From JBDSGC01 sp046594105 (lineage in GTDB: Bacteria > Acidobacteriota > Thermoanaerobaculia > Gp7-AA8), in assembly GCA_046594105.1 (NCBI GenBank), contig JBKJQB010000195.1, forward strand, positions 1-64,000: a DNA stretch of 64,000 bases, in the 5' to 3' direction. The notes under the pieces are model-generated. The model did no database searches. It was given only the letters and a program-made list of their open reading frames with translations, and was not told the DNA's origin. This document shows positions 8,035 through 18,465 of this stretch, piece after piece; position 1 is the first letter of the stretch; every line of letters starts with the position of its first letter. A program made the position numbers and the translations under genes.

Positions 8035-8796
8035 ATGGCAAACCGCGACGACATCGATCGGATCTCTCCCACCCGGGAGCCGGACGCACCGGTAGTACTG
8101 GTTCAGGACTGGCACCATCTGCTTTTTCTGCACTGGGAGATTCCACCGGCCGAACTGCAGGCCCTGCTCCCGCCCGATTTGACCGTCGACACATTCGACG
8201 GGAAGGCCTACGTGGGACTGATTCCGTTCACCATGACCGGAGTACGCCCGGTTCTGGCACCGGCGCTGCCGTGGATTTCCAGCTTTCACGAGGTCAACGT
8301 GAGGACCTACGTGCATCACCGGGGAGCGAATCCGGGGGTTTGGTTCTTCAGTCTGGACGCTTCCAGTGTGATCGCCGTTGCGGCGGCTCGCGCTGCCTAT
8401 CATCTGCGTTACTTCAACGCGAGCATGGAGATGACTGCGTCGAAAACACCGCTGCCCGAGATCGAGTTCCATTCGCGCCGGGAGGACCCGGCCGGGCCGA
8501 TGCCGGCCAATGCCCACATACGCTATGCGCCGCGAGACGGAGTGATTCACCGAAACGCTCCGGGGAGCCTCGATCACTTTCTGATGGAGCGATATTTTCT
8601 TTACGCCACGGATGACGATCGCCAGTTGTATCGCTCCCGAGTCCACCACCAGCCCTATCCGGCGCAGCGCGCGGAAGTGAGGCAGCTGGAGGAAACGCTG
8701 ATCTGGGCATCGGGAATCCGTCGTTCCGATGCAGCGCCGATCGCGCATTACGCCAGCGGTGTGCACGTCAAGGTGTATCCCATCGACCGGCTGTGA
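8035..8796 (+). CDS. DUF2071 (YqjF-like) protein
   Basis: This 253-residue soluble protein matches the DUF2071/acetoacetate-decarboxylase-like family of unknown function. Typical landmarks are QDWHHLLFLHWEIP, LLPPDLTVDTFDGKAYVGLIPF, SFHEVNVRTYV and GVWFFSLDASS. The ATG at 8035 has GAGGGA just upstream. No neighbour shares its strand closely enough to suggest an operon. No enzymatic activity can be assigned. Confidence 0.85.
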   Translation: MANRDDIDRISPTREPDAPVVLVQDWHHLLFLHWEIPPAELQALLPPDLTVDTFDGKAYVGLIPFTMTGVRPVLAPALPWISSFHEVNVRTYVHHRGANPGVWFFSLDASSVIAVAAARAAYHLRYFNASMEMTASKTPLPEIEFHSRREDPAGPMPANAHIRYAPRDGVIHRNAPGSLDHFLMERYFLYATDDDRQLYRSRVHHQPYPAQRAEVRQLEETLIWASGIRRSDAAPIAHYASGVHVKVYPIDRL

Positions 8797-8885
8797 TGCG
8801 CTTCCGTTGCGGAGCGCTTGTGGCCGTTCGCGTGCGCCGCGGATGATCTCGTCTGTTATATTGAGCCTCTCATTTCGAGTTTCCA

Positions 8886-11800
8886 TTGGCCGACATTCCT
8901 GTCGCACAAACGCGCACCGAGGCATCGACCGAAGCCGCGCTTCGCGAGGCCGGCGACCGCCTCCGCCGGCAAAACGAGGTGCTGGCGGATCTGGCGCGCC
9001 GTCAGGCCGTGCCCGGCGCCGATTTCGACCAGTGTCTGCGCGACCTCACAGACGCTGCCGCGCAGACACTGGGCATCGGCCGGGTCAGCGTCTGGTTTTT
9101 CGACGATCGAAGGGAGAGGCTGCACTGCGCGGATCTGTACGAGCTGGGCGCCGGTGAGCACTCCTCAGGAAGCGAGCTGAGAGTCGCCGCGTTTCCGGAC
9201 TACTTTCATGCTCTCCAGGTCGAGCGCACCATCACTGCTCACGATGTGCACGCCGATCCGCGCGTGCGAGGCTTCGCCGCCTACCACCGTTCGGCTGCGA
9301 TCACCGCGCTGATCGACGCACCCATCCACCACGCCGGCGAGATCGTGGGCGTGGTCTGTCACGAGCACGTGGAGACCCCTCGCCGCTGGAGCATCGAGGA
9401 AGAGACCTTTGCCAGCTCCATCGCGGACCTGATCTCGATCGGGATCGAGGCACGGGAACGCCGCACGGCGCAGGAGTCTCTTCAGCATCGCTTGAAATTT
9501 GAAACGCTGATTTCCAGCATCTCGACGCAGTTCGTGAACGTCGATTCCGACCAGCTCGATGGCGACATCACTGGGGCCATGGCCAGGGTCGCGGAGTTCG
9601 TGGGAGCGGATCGCGCGTTCCTGTATTCGTTTTCCGAGGACGCGACCATCGCCACGGTCACCCATCAATGGGATGCCAGCGTGGAACGGCGACGCCAGTT
9701 CAAGCCGGTGGCCTTTCCGGTCGCGGCATTTCCCTGGACCTTCCGCACCCTCCTCGACTCCGAATCCTTGATCATCGACACGGAAACCCTTCCCGCCGAG
9801 GCGGCGGCGGAACGCGCCATGTACGAGCAGGCTGGCAATGCCTCGGTGGTGTTGATTTCTCTCCTCTACAACCGAGTGCAGTTAGGAGTGCTGGGAGTGG
9901 GGTCGGGAGTCCGCAAAAGCTGGAGCGACGAGAGCGTGGCGCTGTTGCGGATGACCGGGGAGATTTTCGTCAGCGCGATCCAACGCCATCGGAACGAGGC
10001 GGCGCTCCGGCAGAGCGAGCAGAATCATCGATTGCTGTTCGAGCGAAACCTCGCTGGCGTCTATCGGAACACGATCGAGGGTCGCGTTCTGGAGTGCAAC
10101 GAGGCCCTGGTGCGCATGCTGGGATACGAATCCAAAGAAGAGTTCATGAGGCATCCCGCTTCTGATCTGTACGTCACCGCCGGCGGCCGGGATAAGTTCA
10201 TCGAGCATCTCCGCCGCGAACGGACGATGACCAACGTGGAAATCTGCCTGCGCCGCAAAGATGGCAGCGTGGCGTGGCTGCTGGAGAGCGTGCATCTGCT
10301 GGAGGGCGAGCCTGAGATTCTGGAAGGCACGCTGATTGACATCACCGATCGCAAGAGAACCGAGGACGCCTTGCGCGAGAGCGAGCGGCGGTACCGCCTT
10401 CTGGTGGAACGGATGCGTGAGGGGCTGGCTCAGGTCGACAACGACAACGTGCTTCGATTCGTGAACGATCGCTTCTGCGAGATGGTCGGATACACGCGCG
10501 AGGAGTTGCTGGGCCGCAATGGCGACTTCCTGCTGGCCGCTCCCGAAGATGTGGCTCTGATGGGGACCAAGGTGCAGTCGAGACTGCAGGGAGTGGCGGA
10601 CCAGTATCAAGTGCGGGTACGGCGCAAGGACGGGACGCTGATCTGGCTGGAGATCGGTGGCGCGCCGGTCATCGACTCCCAGGGCGCGGTGATCGGATCG
10701 ATCGGGGTCCACGACGACATCACCGAGCGCCGCGCTGCCGAGCAGGCTCTTCGCGACAGCGAGGCTCGCTACCGGCTGCTGGCGGAAAACTCCACCGACA
10801 TGATTACCAGGAGCGCAGCCGACGGCACCTTTCTCTATGCCTCGGATGCCAGCCGCACGCTCCTCGGATACCAGCCCTCCGAACTGGAGGGGCGGAACGT
10901 CTACGATTTCATGCACCCGCCCGACCAGAATGAGATCCGTCACCTCGCCGCCCTCATCAACGACACTCGATCGACCACCTTCAGCTTCCGGATGCGCAGA
11001 AAAGAGGGAGCGCTGGTGTGGTTCGAGACCACCTGCCGGCTGCTTCGCGATCCCGTCACGGGCGCGGCGGGCGAGATCCTCGGGGTATCGCGGGACATCA
11101 CCGAGCGCAAGCGCGCTGAGGAGCAGATCGAATTTCAGGCGTACCACGATGCCCTCACCGGGCTGCCCAATCGACGACTCTTCCGCGACCGGCTGACCGT
11201 GGCCCTGGCCCATGCGCGGCGGATGCGCTCTCTGGTGGCAGTGATGTTCCTGGACCTCGATCGGTTCAAGGAAGTCAACGACACACTGGGTCACAGCTTC
11301 GGCGATGAGATGCTCAAAGAGGTGGCCACCCGGCTGCAACAGTCGCTGCGCGAAGAGGACTCCATCGCCCGCATGGGAGGTGACGAGTTCACCGTGCTCC
11401 TGGCCGACCTCGGAAGCTCGGACGACGTTGCCAGCATCGCCCAGAAGCTGATCGACGCCGTGGCCCTGCCCATGTGCATCGAAGAGCGCGAGATCTTCAT
11501 CACCACCAGCATCGGGATCGCGCTCTTTCCCAGCGACGGCGACACCGCGGAACTGCTGCTGAAGAACGCGGATCACGCGATGTACCGGGCCAAGGATGCC
11601 GGCCGCGGATCGCTCCAGCTCTTTACCCCCGCCATGAACAGCCGGGCCCTCGATCGGCTGTCCATGGAGAACGATCTCCGGCGTGCCCTGGAGCGGGAAG
11701 AGCTCGTTCTCTACTATCAGCCTCAGCTCGACGTAAAGACGCGCACGGTGACGGGCGTGGAGGCTTTGCTGCGCTGGCGTCGTGCTGATGGCCAGATGAC

Positions 11801-12407
11801 CAGTCCGGCGACGTTCATCCCCATCGCCGAGGAGACCCGGTTGATCATTCCCATCGGTGAGTGGGTGGTGCGGGAGGCCTGCCGTCAGGCGCGGCGGTGG
11901 CAGCTGGAGGGCCACCCCGGGCTCCGCGTGGCGGTGAATCTGTCGCCGAGACAGTTTCAACAGGCCGACCTGCCGAGCATGATTGCCTCCGCCCTCGAGG
12001 AGTCCGGTCTTCGCGCCTCCGACCTGGAGTTGGAGATCACCGAAAACACAGCCATGCAGAACACCGATCGCACCATCGCCATCCTGCGCAGCCTGCGGGA
12101 CATGGGGGTGTGCATCGCCATCGACGACTTTGGAACCGGTCACTCCTCGCTCAACTATCTGCGAAGCTTTCCCATCGACACGGTCAAGATCGATCAGGAG
12201 TTCGTGCAGGGGATCGAGACCAGCGAGGCCGATCGGGCCATCGTCTCCGCGGTCATCGGAATGGCGCGCGGCCTGCGACTGCGGGTGGTGGCGGAAGGTG
12301 TGGAGACCGAACCGCAGCTGGCCTTCCTTGCACAGGAAGGATGCGACGAAGTGCAGGGATATCTTTTCGGCCGTCCTTCGCCGACCCTCCCTGAGCGCGC
12401 GGCCTGA
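8886..12407 (+). CDS. Multi-sensor diguanylate cyclase/phosphodiesterase (GAF-GAF-PAS-PAS-PAS-GGDEF-EAL)
   Basis: This 1173-residue soluble c-di-GMP turnover protein has no membrane segment. The order is GAF (about 35-165), a second GAF (about 205-375), three PAS units (about 385-500, 505-625 and 630-755, each ending in a DITxRK/R-type linker), GGDEF (about 757-925) and EAL (about 930-1165). The cyclase site GGDEF is intact at 831-835, with an RxxD inhibitory site (REED, 822-825) five residues before it. The phosphodiesterase part has EAL at 959-961, LEITEN, IDDFGTGHSSLNYL and VVAEGVET, so both activities look possible. The start is a TTG at 8886. Confidence 0.93.
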   Translation: MADIPVAQTRTEASTEAALREAGDRLRRQNEVLADLARRQAVPGADFDQCLRDLTDAAAQTLGIGRVSVWFFDDRRERLHCADLYELGAGEHSSGSELRVAAFPDYFHALQVERTITAHDVHADPRVRGFAAYHRSAAITALIDAPIHHAGEIVGVVCHEHVETPRRWSIEEETFASSIADLISIGIEARERRTAQESLQHRLKFETLISSISTQFVNVDSDQLDGDITGAMARVAEFVGADRAFLYSFSEDATIATVTHQWDASVERRRQFKPVAFPVAAFPWTFRTLLDSESLIIDTETLPAEAAAERAMYEQAGNASVVLISLLYNRVQLGVLGVGSGVRKSWSDESVALLRMTGEIFVSAIQRHRNEAALRQSEQNHRLLFERNLAGVYRNTIEGRVLECNEALVRMLGYESKEEFMRHPASDLYVTAGGRDKFIEHLRRERTMTNVEICLRRKDGSVAWLLESVHLLEGEPEILEGTLIDITDRKRTEDALRESERRYRLLVERMREGLAQVDNDNVLRFVNDRFCEMVGYTREELLGRNGDFLLAAPEDVALMGTKVQSRLQGVADQYQVRVRRKDGTLIWLEIGGAPVIDSQGAVIGSIGVHDDITERRAAEQALRDSEARYRLLAENSTDMITRSAADGTFLYASDASRTLLGYQPSELEGRNVYDFMHPPDQNEIRHLAALINDTRSTTFSFRMRRKEGALVWFETTCRLLRDPVTGAAGEILGVSRDITERKRAEEQIEFQAYHDALTGLPNRRLFRDRLTVALAHARRMRSLVAVMFLDLDRFKEVNDTLGHSFGDEMLKEVATRLQQSLREEDSIARMGGDEFTVLLADLGSSDDVASIAQKLIDAVALPMCIEEREIFITTSIGIALFPSDGDTAELLLKNADHAMYRAKDAGRGSLQLFTPAMNSRALDRLSMENDLRRALEREELVLYYQPQLDVKTRTVTGVEALLRWRRADGQMTSPATFIPIAEETRLIIPIGEWVVREACRQARRWQLEGHPGLRVAVNLSPRQFQQADLPSMIASALEESGLRASDLELEITENTAMQNTDRTIAILRSLRDMGVCIAIDDFGTGHSSLNYLRSFPIDTVKIDQEFVQGIETSEADRAIVSAVIGMARGLRLRVVAEGVETEPQLAFLAQEGCDEVQGYLFGRPSPTLPERAA

Positions 12408-12487
12408 GCTGCGCCAGCAAGATGCCGGCGTTCCATGAGAGGCGACTGAGGAGCGAGATTGCAAAGGCCACCGGGAACCGGCGGTGC

Positions 12488-12493
12488 TACATT
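12488..12493 (+). promoter_or_regulatory. Candidate leaderless -10 box of the alpha-2-macroglobulin gene
   Basis: TGCTACATT (12485-12493) ends seven bases before the ATG at 12501. This is an extended -10 element placed so that transcription would begin at the start codon. Confidence 0.5.
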
Positions 12494-12500
12494 CGCGCTC

Positions 12501-15500
12501 ATGAAGCGAGCTCTTCTCCTTCCTCTCTTTCTCGCCGCATCGGTCAGGCTTTTCGCTGCCGACGAACCTCATCTGACCATCCTCAAAGCAGGACCGACCG
12601 GCGAAGTCGCTTCCCTGGCCGAAGCGAATGAAGTGCGGGTGGTCTTCAATGAGCCCATGGTGGTGATCGGAAGGATCCCCAAGCCGCTCGAGGTCCCTTG
12701 GTTTCACATCGCTCCGCAACTGAAAGGGACGTTTCGCTGGTCGGGAACCACCACGCTGATTTTCACGCCCGACCCCAAGGTCGCTCTTCCCTTTGCCACC
12801 CGCTATGAGGTGACCATCGATCCTGCGGCGAAGGCGATCAGCGGCCGCACTCTCGACCGTGCTTACACCTTCTCGTTCGTCACTCCGACCGTGCAGCTCC
12901 GCCGGACCAACTGGTACCGCAAGGATGCAACCGCCGACGCGCCGATCGTCATCGCTCTCTGGTTCAACCAGCCCGTCGATGGCGCCACGCTCGCCTCGCA
13001 TCTGCAGCTGCGAACCTTGAAGCACGAGTTCAAGACTCCGGAGATTCCGGCCATGGACCGTTTGAAGGCCAGCGATCCTGCGGGAGTCGCCGCATTCGAA
13101 GCGAAGGTTGCGCGGGCGCGGCAGGCTGCAGAAAGCGATGGAGAGCCGGTGCTGTCGTTCGTGGCATCGCAGTGGGACCGGAAGCGTTTTCCGGCCGCTC
13201 CCGAGCTGGTGGTGCTGGAGACGCGGCCGGGAGTTCCGCCGGAAACCAATCTGCAGGTGTATCTCGATGACCAGCTGGCGCGCTCGGACAAGAACGTTCG
13301 CACCGGGCGCGCGCAGACCTTCACCATCGAGCTGGAGCCGGCGCTGTTCGTCGACCATATCGAATGCCTCACCGCATGCAACGCGGAGGCTTCGAACAAC
13401 ATCATCTTTCGGGGACGGCGCGGGGGAATCGAATACGCGAAGTTCAAGAAGGCGATCCATGTCGCCGACATCACCGATCCCGCGCACGAGGTGGCCGTCG
13501 CTCCGGCACCCGATCACCAGCAGCCGGAGTGGGCCATGCACATGCGCGGCTACAGCTTCGACTCGCTGGGATACTCGCTGCTCCCCGCGCACACCTACTC
13601 GGTCCGCGTCGATTCCACGCTGGAAGCAGAAGACGGGCAGACCCTCGACCATCCCTGGATGGCCATCGTCGAGTACGGGCACCTCACCGCGTTCACCAGC
13701 TTCGGCGACGGCCATGGCGTGTGGGAATCGAGTGGCGGCCCGCTGCTCCCGTTTCATTCACGGAACTTCCGATCGGTGCAGCAGTGGCTGAGCCCCATCG
13801 GGATCGAGCAGCTTCTGCCGACCATCCTCGATCTCGAAAAGGGCGCTTTTCACAAGGCGCCAGGGACCGTTCCCACCGATCGCAAGCTCAATCCCGTTGC
13901 GGACAAGACGCAATCGTATGGGCTGGATCTCTCGCCGGTGCGGGCCGGTCAGGGGACCGGGATCGTCTGGGTGGCCATCAAGGCTGGCGAGCCCATTCCG
14001 CGTGCTCTCCGCTACGACGACGACATCACCGCCACCATCGTGCAGGTCACCAACCTCGGGCTCTCCGTCAAGGACAGCCCGCAGAATACGTTGGTGCTGG
14101 TCACCCGACTCGACGATGCCGCGCCGGTCGCCGGCGCGCGAGTCTCCATTCGTACGGTCGACAACAAGATTTTCTGGAGCGGCCTCACCGATGAGCGCGG
14201 GCTCGCGGTGGCCCCCAATACCGACCTGCGGATGAAGCGCGGTCCAATGCCTGCCACCACCGGCGAAGGAGAAGGCGAAGATTTCGAAGGGGGATGGCAG
14301 GCCCTGGAGAAGCTCCACTTCATCGTGACTGCGGAGAAGGACGGCGACATCGCCTACGCCGCCAGCGACTGGCACCAGGGGATCTCGCCGTGGGATTTCA
14401 GCGTGAACTTCAATCTCAGCGAGGCAGAGCCGCTTCTGCGCGGCTCCGTCTTCACCGATCGAGGCGTGTACAAGCTGGGAGAGGAAGTGCACGCCAAGGC
14501 CATGCTCCGCAGCGACACGCCCACGGGCATGCAACTGCTGCCGCTCGGTACGAAGGTGGAGATCCTCGTTCACGATTCGCACGACAAGGAAGTCGACAAG
14601 CGGACCGTGACTGTCAATGAATGGAGCAGCGCGGAATGGACCATGCGCGTTCCCACCGACGGGGTGCTGGGCAGCTACCGGATCGACGCTTCGGTGCAGG
14701 GACAGCAGCTCACCACCGGTGGTAATTTCCTGGTGGCTGCCTATCGCCGCCCCGACTTCCGCGTTGACGTCACGCTGACGTCGCCGAGCACTCTGGCCGG
14801 CACCAAGCTCACCGGTGCGATCGCCGGCCGCTACCTCTTTGGCGGTGCGATGTCTTCCCGGCCGGTGAAGTGGACCTACGCCCGCATCCCGTTCGATGAC
14901 GTGCCGAAGGCAATCCGCGATCGTTTTCCGGAAGAGCAGTACACGTTCCTCGGTGAGGACTGGGAGCATCGCAAGAACGCAGAGACGATCTCCACCAAAG
15001 AGCCGAAGCTCGATGCGAAAGGAGACCTTCGCCTCTCTCTCGGCACCGACCGGAAGGCCGGCCATCCCTGGGCCTATCGCCTGGAGGGTGAGGTCACCGA
15101 CGTGTCGCGGCAGAAGATCGCCAACCGCACCACGTTCCGTGTCGATCCGGCCCCCTGGTATATCGGTCTGCGGCAGCCGCCCTACTTCACCGAAGCGGCA
15201 AAAGGCTTCGATACCGCGGTGGTCACGGTGGCCCTGGACGGCACGATGACGGCGAACGTTCCGGTCACTATCGATCTGCAGCGGATCCAGTGGAACAGCG
15301 TCCGGAAAGCGGAAGGTCGCGGCTTCTACAACTGGGAAACGCAGCGCAAGGAGATCCCGGCCGGTCACTGGACGATCACATCCGCGGCGCAGCCGGTGCC
15401 GTTCCACGCTGCGCTCGATGCCGGTGGTCAATACGTTCTACTGGCCACGGCTACCGACGCCGAAGGGCGCTCGACGACGACGCGCACCTCGTTCTATGCC

Positions 15501-18290
15501 ATCGGTGCGGGATACACGGCCTGGGAGCGTTACGACCACAATCGCATCGATCTCGTTCCGGAAAAGAAAACGTACCGTCCCGGCGACACGGCGCGGGTGA
15601 TGGTCAAGTCGCCGTGGGAACACGCCACGGCGCTGCTGACCACCGAGCGCGAAGGGGTGCGCACCTGGAAGACCTTTGCGCTGACCTCGACCCAGACGAC
15701 CGTCTCCGTTCCCATCACAGAAAAGGACATCCCGAACGTGTATGTCTCAATTCTGCTGCTCAAAGGACGGACGAAGGAAGGGATCGACGACCAGTCGGAC
15801 CCTGGGAAGCCTGCGTTCCGTCTGGGCTATGTGGAGCTCGACGTCGAGGACGCCTCGAAACGATTGAAGGTGGCGGTTCAGGCGAATCGTGAGGAATACC
15901 GCCCGGCCACCAAGGCGCGCATCGATCTCGACGTTCATGACGCTGCCAATCAGCCGGTGCGATCCGAGGTGACGTTGTGGGCCGTCGACTACGGCGTGCT
16001 GTCGCTCACCGGCTACAAGACGCCCGACATCCTGCGGGAGATCTATCTGCGCAAAGCGTTGCAGGTGGTCAACGACGACTCGCGCCAGAAGATCGTCAGC
16101 CGGCGCGTGCTCACGCCAAAGGGTCCAGCAGAAGGCGGCGGTGGTGGCAACGACGCCGGTCCCGGCGTGATCCGGAAAGACTTTCGCGTTCTGGCGTTCT
16201 GGGTCGGCTCGATGGTTACCGACGGGAAGGGACATGCGCGCACGGAGATCACCCTGCCGGAGTCGTTGAGCACCTATCGCATCATGGCCGTGGCGGGCGA
16301 TCGTTCGTCGCGATTCGGCTGGGCTCAGAACGAGATCCGCATCAGCAAACCGGTTCTGCTGTCCGCCGCGTTTCCTCGCTTCCTTGCCGCGGGCGATCAG
16401 GCACTCTTCGGCGCCGTCGTGCATTCGCAGCTCAAGCAGGCAGGCAAGGCCACGGTCACCATCAAATCGCTCGATCCGTCCATCGTCGAATTCAGCGGGG
16501 AGACTCGTTCGTCAGTCGATGTGGCACCCGGCGGCGCTCCCGAAGTGCGGTTCTCTGCGATGGCCAGGGCACCGGGCATCGCGCGCATCCGCATGAGCGT
16601 CTCTCTCAACGGCGAGACGGATGCGTTCGAAGACACGCTGCCGGTCCGCGTCCTCACGCCGTCCGAAACCGTGGCTGCATACGGCGAAGCCAATCCCTCC
16701 GCCAAAGAGACGCTCTCCATTCCCCCGGATGTCCTTCCCGGCTCCGGCGGGCTGCATGTCGAGCTGGCGTCGACCGCCATGGTCGGCCTGAGCGAAGGCG
16801 CGCAATATCTGGTCGACTATCCATACGGCTGCGCGGAACAGCGCGCCTCCGGCGCCATGGCCCTCATGCTGGTCTCCGACCTCGGCCAGGCATTCTCGCT
16901 TCCCAACATTGACGCCAAAACCGCCCGCACCACCGCCCAGACCACCATCCGCGAGCTCGAGAAGTTTCAGTGCGCCGACGGCGGCTTCGCCTACTGGCCG
17001 GGTGAGTGCTGGAGCGAATCGCCGTACCTCACCGCCGATGTGCTGCACGTGCTGCAGCGCGCAGGAAAGCTGGGCTACGCAGTGGACGCCGATGTTCTCA
17101 AGCGCGCCTACTCCTATCTCGATGGGGAGCTCAAAACGAAGCGCCCCACGAATGAGGGATGGTGGCCTGCCTACACGGCGTGGCAGGCCTTCGCCGCGAA
17201 AGTTCTGGCTGAGGGCGGGAAGAACGTCGACAGCCATCTGACGCGGTTGCAGTCATACGCCGACCGCATGCCGGTGTTCGGTCTGGCTTTCCTTGCAGAC
17301 GCGCTGGAGATCAAGGGTGAGAAGAGCGCCCGGGTCGACGATCTGTATCGGCGCATCCACAACGCCGTTCTCCCCGAGGGTGGCAGCGCGCATGTGGAGG
17401 AGCTCAGCGATCCGTACCTTCTGTACTTCTGGAACTCGAACGTCCGGACCACCGCGATCGTGCTGGATACGCTGGTGCGACACGGGCAAGACGAAGCGCT
17501 GGTCAAACAGATGGTGCGCTGGCTGATGAACGCGCGCACTCATGGACGCTGGGGCAACACTCAGGAAAACGTCTGGGCCATGGAGTCGCTGGTCGACTAC
17601 TACCGCCGCTACGAAAGCACCGAACCGGACTTCACCGCGGCCGTTTCGCTGGGTGGCGCCTCACTGGCCAGCGATGCGTTCCGTGGACGGAGCACGTCGG
17701 CAAAGAACCACGACGTGCCGATGGCGTCGATGCTCGAGAAAAAACAAACAGAGCAGACGGTCACCTTCGAACGACAGGGCAGCGGAACGCTCTTCTACCT
17801 GATGAGACTGCGCTATGTGCCGGCCGGAGCGGTTCATGAGCCGCTCGATCGCGGGATCGGCATCGAGCGCCGCTACTCGGTGAAGGAATTCAAGGCCGGA
17901 GAATTGATCAAGGTCACGCTGAAGATCCGGAACACCAAAGAGCGCCGCTTCGTGGCGGTTACCGATCCGATTCCCGCAGGCACCGAACCGGTGGAGTCGT
18001 GGTTCGCCACCACCGCGACCGACCTGGCCGAGCAGCAGCGAAAGACGGAAACGCAGGGTGACGACTGGATGGCGTGGTGGAAGCGCGGCGGGTTCGATCA
18101 CGTCGAGCGCCATGACGATCGCGTGCAGCTCTTCGCCACCCGGCTCTCCGAAGGCGTGCACGAATTCACGTATCAGGTACGGGCCACCACGGCAGGGACG
18201 TTCATTACGGCACCGGCGCACGCCGAGGAGATGTACGAGCCGGAAGTCTTCGGCCGGACGGCCAGCGCCGTGGTGGAGATCAAGCCGTGA
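12501..18290 (+). CDS. Bacterial alpha-2-macroglobulin with intact thioester
   Basis: The product is a 1929-residue periplasmic protease-trap protein. A signal peptide of about 20 residues (MKRALLLPLFLAA...FAADEP) has no lipobox, unlike the lipoprotein YfhM of E. coli. A series of macroglobulin beta-domains follows. The bait-adjacent A2M domain lies at about 1220-1310 (FWVGSMVTDGKGHARTEITL). The thioester motif YPYGCAEQ has Cys1444 and Gln1447 in the CxEQ form, and an alpha-helical thioester domain and C-terminal domains complete it. A Gly-rich patch at about 1210 may be part of the bait region. The next gene is pbpC, the conserved partner in many proteobacteria, where the pair is thought to repair and guard the wall. 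Confidence 0.94.
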   Translation: MKRALLLPLFLAASVRLFAADEPHLTILKAGPTGEVASLAEANEVRVVFNEPMVVIGRIPKPLEVPWFHIAPQLKGTFRWSGTTTLIFTPDPKVALPFATRYEVTIDPAAKAISGRTLDRAYTFSFVTPTVQLRRTNWYRKDATADAPIVIALWFNQPVDGATLASHLQLRTLKHEFKTPEIPAMDRLKASDPAGVAAFEAKVARARQAAESDGEPVLSFVASQWDRKRFPAAPELVVLETRPGVPPETNLQVYLDDQLARSDKNVRTGRAQTFTIELEPALFVDHIECLTACNAEASNNIIFRGRRGGIEYAKFKKAIHVADITDPAHEVAVAPAPDHQQPEWAMHMRGYSFDSLGYSLLPAHTYSVRVDSTLEAEDGQTLDHPWMAIVEYGHLTAFTSFGDGHGVWESSGGPLLPFHSRNFRSVQQWLSPIGIEQLLPTILDLEKGAFHKAPGTVPTDRKLNPVADKTQSYGLDLSPVRAGQGTGIVWVAIKAGEPIPRALRYDDDITATIVQVTNLGLSVKDSPQNTLVLVTRLDDAAPVAGARVSIRTVDNKIFWSGLTDERGLAVAPNTDLRMKRGPMPATTGEGEGEDFEGGWQALEKLHFIVTAEKDGDIAYAASDWHQGISPWDFSVNFNLSEAEPLLRGSVFTDRGVYKLGEEVHAKAMLRSDTPTGMQLLPLGTKVEILVHDSHDKEVDKRTVTVNEWSSAEWTMRVPTDGVLGSYRIDASVQGQQLTTGGNFLVAAYRRPDFRVDVTLTSPSTLAGTKLTGAIAGRYLFGGAMSSRPVKWTYARIPFDDVPKAIRDRFPEEQYTFLGEDWEHRKNAETISTKEPKLDAKGDLRLSLGTDRKAGHPWAYRLEGEVTDVSRQKIANRTTFRVDPAPWYIGLRQPPYFTEAAKGFDTAVVTVALDGTMTANVPVTIDLQRIQWNSVRKAEGRGFYNWETQRKEIPAGHWTITSAAQPVPFHAALDAGGQYVLLATATDAEGRSTTTRTSFYAIGAGYTAWERYDHNRIDLVPEKKTYRPGDTARVMVKSPWEHATALLTTEREGVRTWKTFALTSTQTTVSVPITEKDIPNVYVSILLLKGRTKEGIDDQSDPGKPAFRLGYVELDVEDASKRLKVAVQANREEYRPATKARIDLDVHDAANQPVRSEVTLWAVDYGVLSLTGYKTPDILREIYLRKALQVVNDDSRQKIVSRRVLTPKGPAEGGGGGNDAGPGVIRKDFRVLAFWVGSMVTDGKGHARTEITLPESLSTYRIMAVAGDRSSRFGWAQNEIRISKPVLLSAAFPRFLAAGDQALFGAVVHSQLKQAGKATVTIKSLDPSIVEFSGETRSSVDVAPGGAPEVRFSAMARAPGIARIRMSVSLNGETDAFEDTLPVRVLTPSETVAAYGEANPSAKETLSIPPDVLPGSGGLHVELASTAMVGLSEGAQYLVDYPYGCAEQRASGAMALMLVSDLGQAFSLPNIDAKTARTTAQTTIRELEKFQCADGGFAYWPGECWSESPYLTADVLHVLQRAGKLGYAVDADVLKRAYSYLDGELKTKRPTNEGWWPAYTAWQAFAAKVLAEGGKNVDSHLTRLQSYADRMPVFGLAFLADALEIKGEKSARVDDLYRRIHNAVLPEGGSAHVEELSDPYLLYFWNSNVRTTAIVLDTLVRHGQDEALVKQMVRWLMNARTHGRWGNTQENVWAMESLVDYYRRYESTEPDFTAAVSLGGASLASDAFRGRSTSAKNHDVPMASMLEKKQTEQTVTFERQGSGTLFYLMRLRYVPAGAVHEPLDRGIGIERRYSVKEFKAGELIKVTLKIRNTKERRFVAVTDPIPAGTEPVESWFATTATDLAEQQRKTETQGDDWMAWWKRGGFDHVERHDDRVQLFATRLSEGVHEFTYQVRATTAGTFITAPAHAEEMYEPEVFGRTASAVVEIKP

Positions 18291-18364
18291 CTGCGTCCCT
18301 GGTGCGACTCAGCGCATGCCGTTGTGGTCGGAAGTGGGGTTCCCGCAAGCGTCTCGAAGAACAA

Positions 18365-18392
18365 ATGCGGCCGAGGACGGCCGCACCACAAC
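18365..18392. repeat. Family D palindrome, upstream of pbpC
   Basis: A GCGGCCGAGGACGGCCGC-type palindrome with flanks ACCACAA lies in the gap between the alpha-2-macroglobulin and pbpC genes. A second copy in the opposite orientation is at 20721-20748, just after pbpC, so the pair brackets the gene. Confidence 0.7.
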
Positions 18393-18465
18393 TGGCGATC
18401 CTTTCTGCAGCGGGCACTCCATGCCTCTCACCTCCGGGAGCCTGCCCGAGGATCGGGGCATTTCC

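Noticed and set aside
9882..13757. A minus-strand open frame of about 1290 codons opposite the GGDEF-EAL gene
   Set aside because: It spans two well-supported plus-strand genes, its translation has no domain pattern, and long antisense frames are expected in GC-rich coding DNA.
13758..15431. A minus-strand open frame of about 557 codons inside the alpha-2-macroglobulin gene
   Set aside because: It is the antisense shadow of a gene with clear domains.
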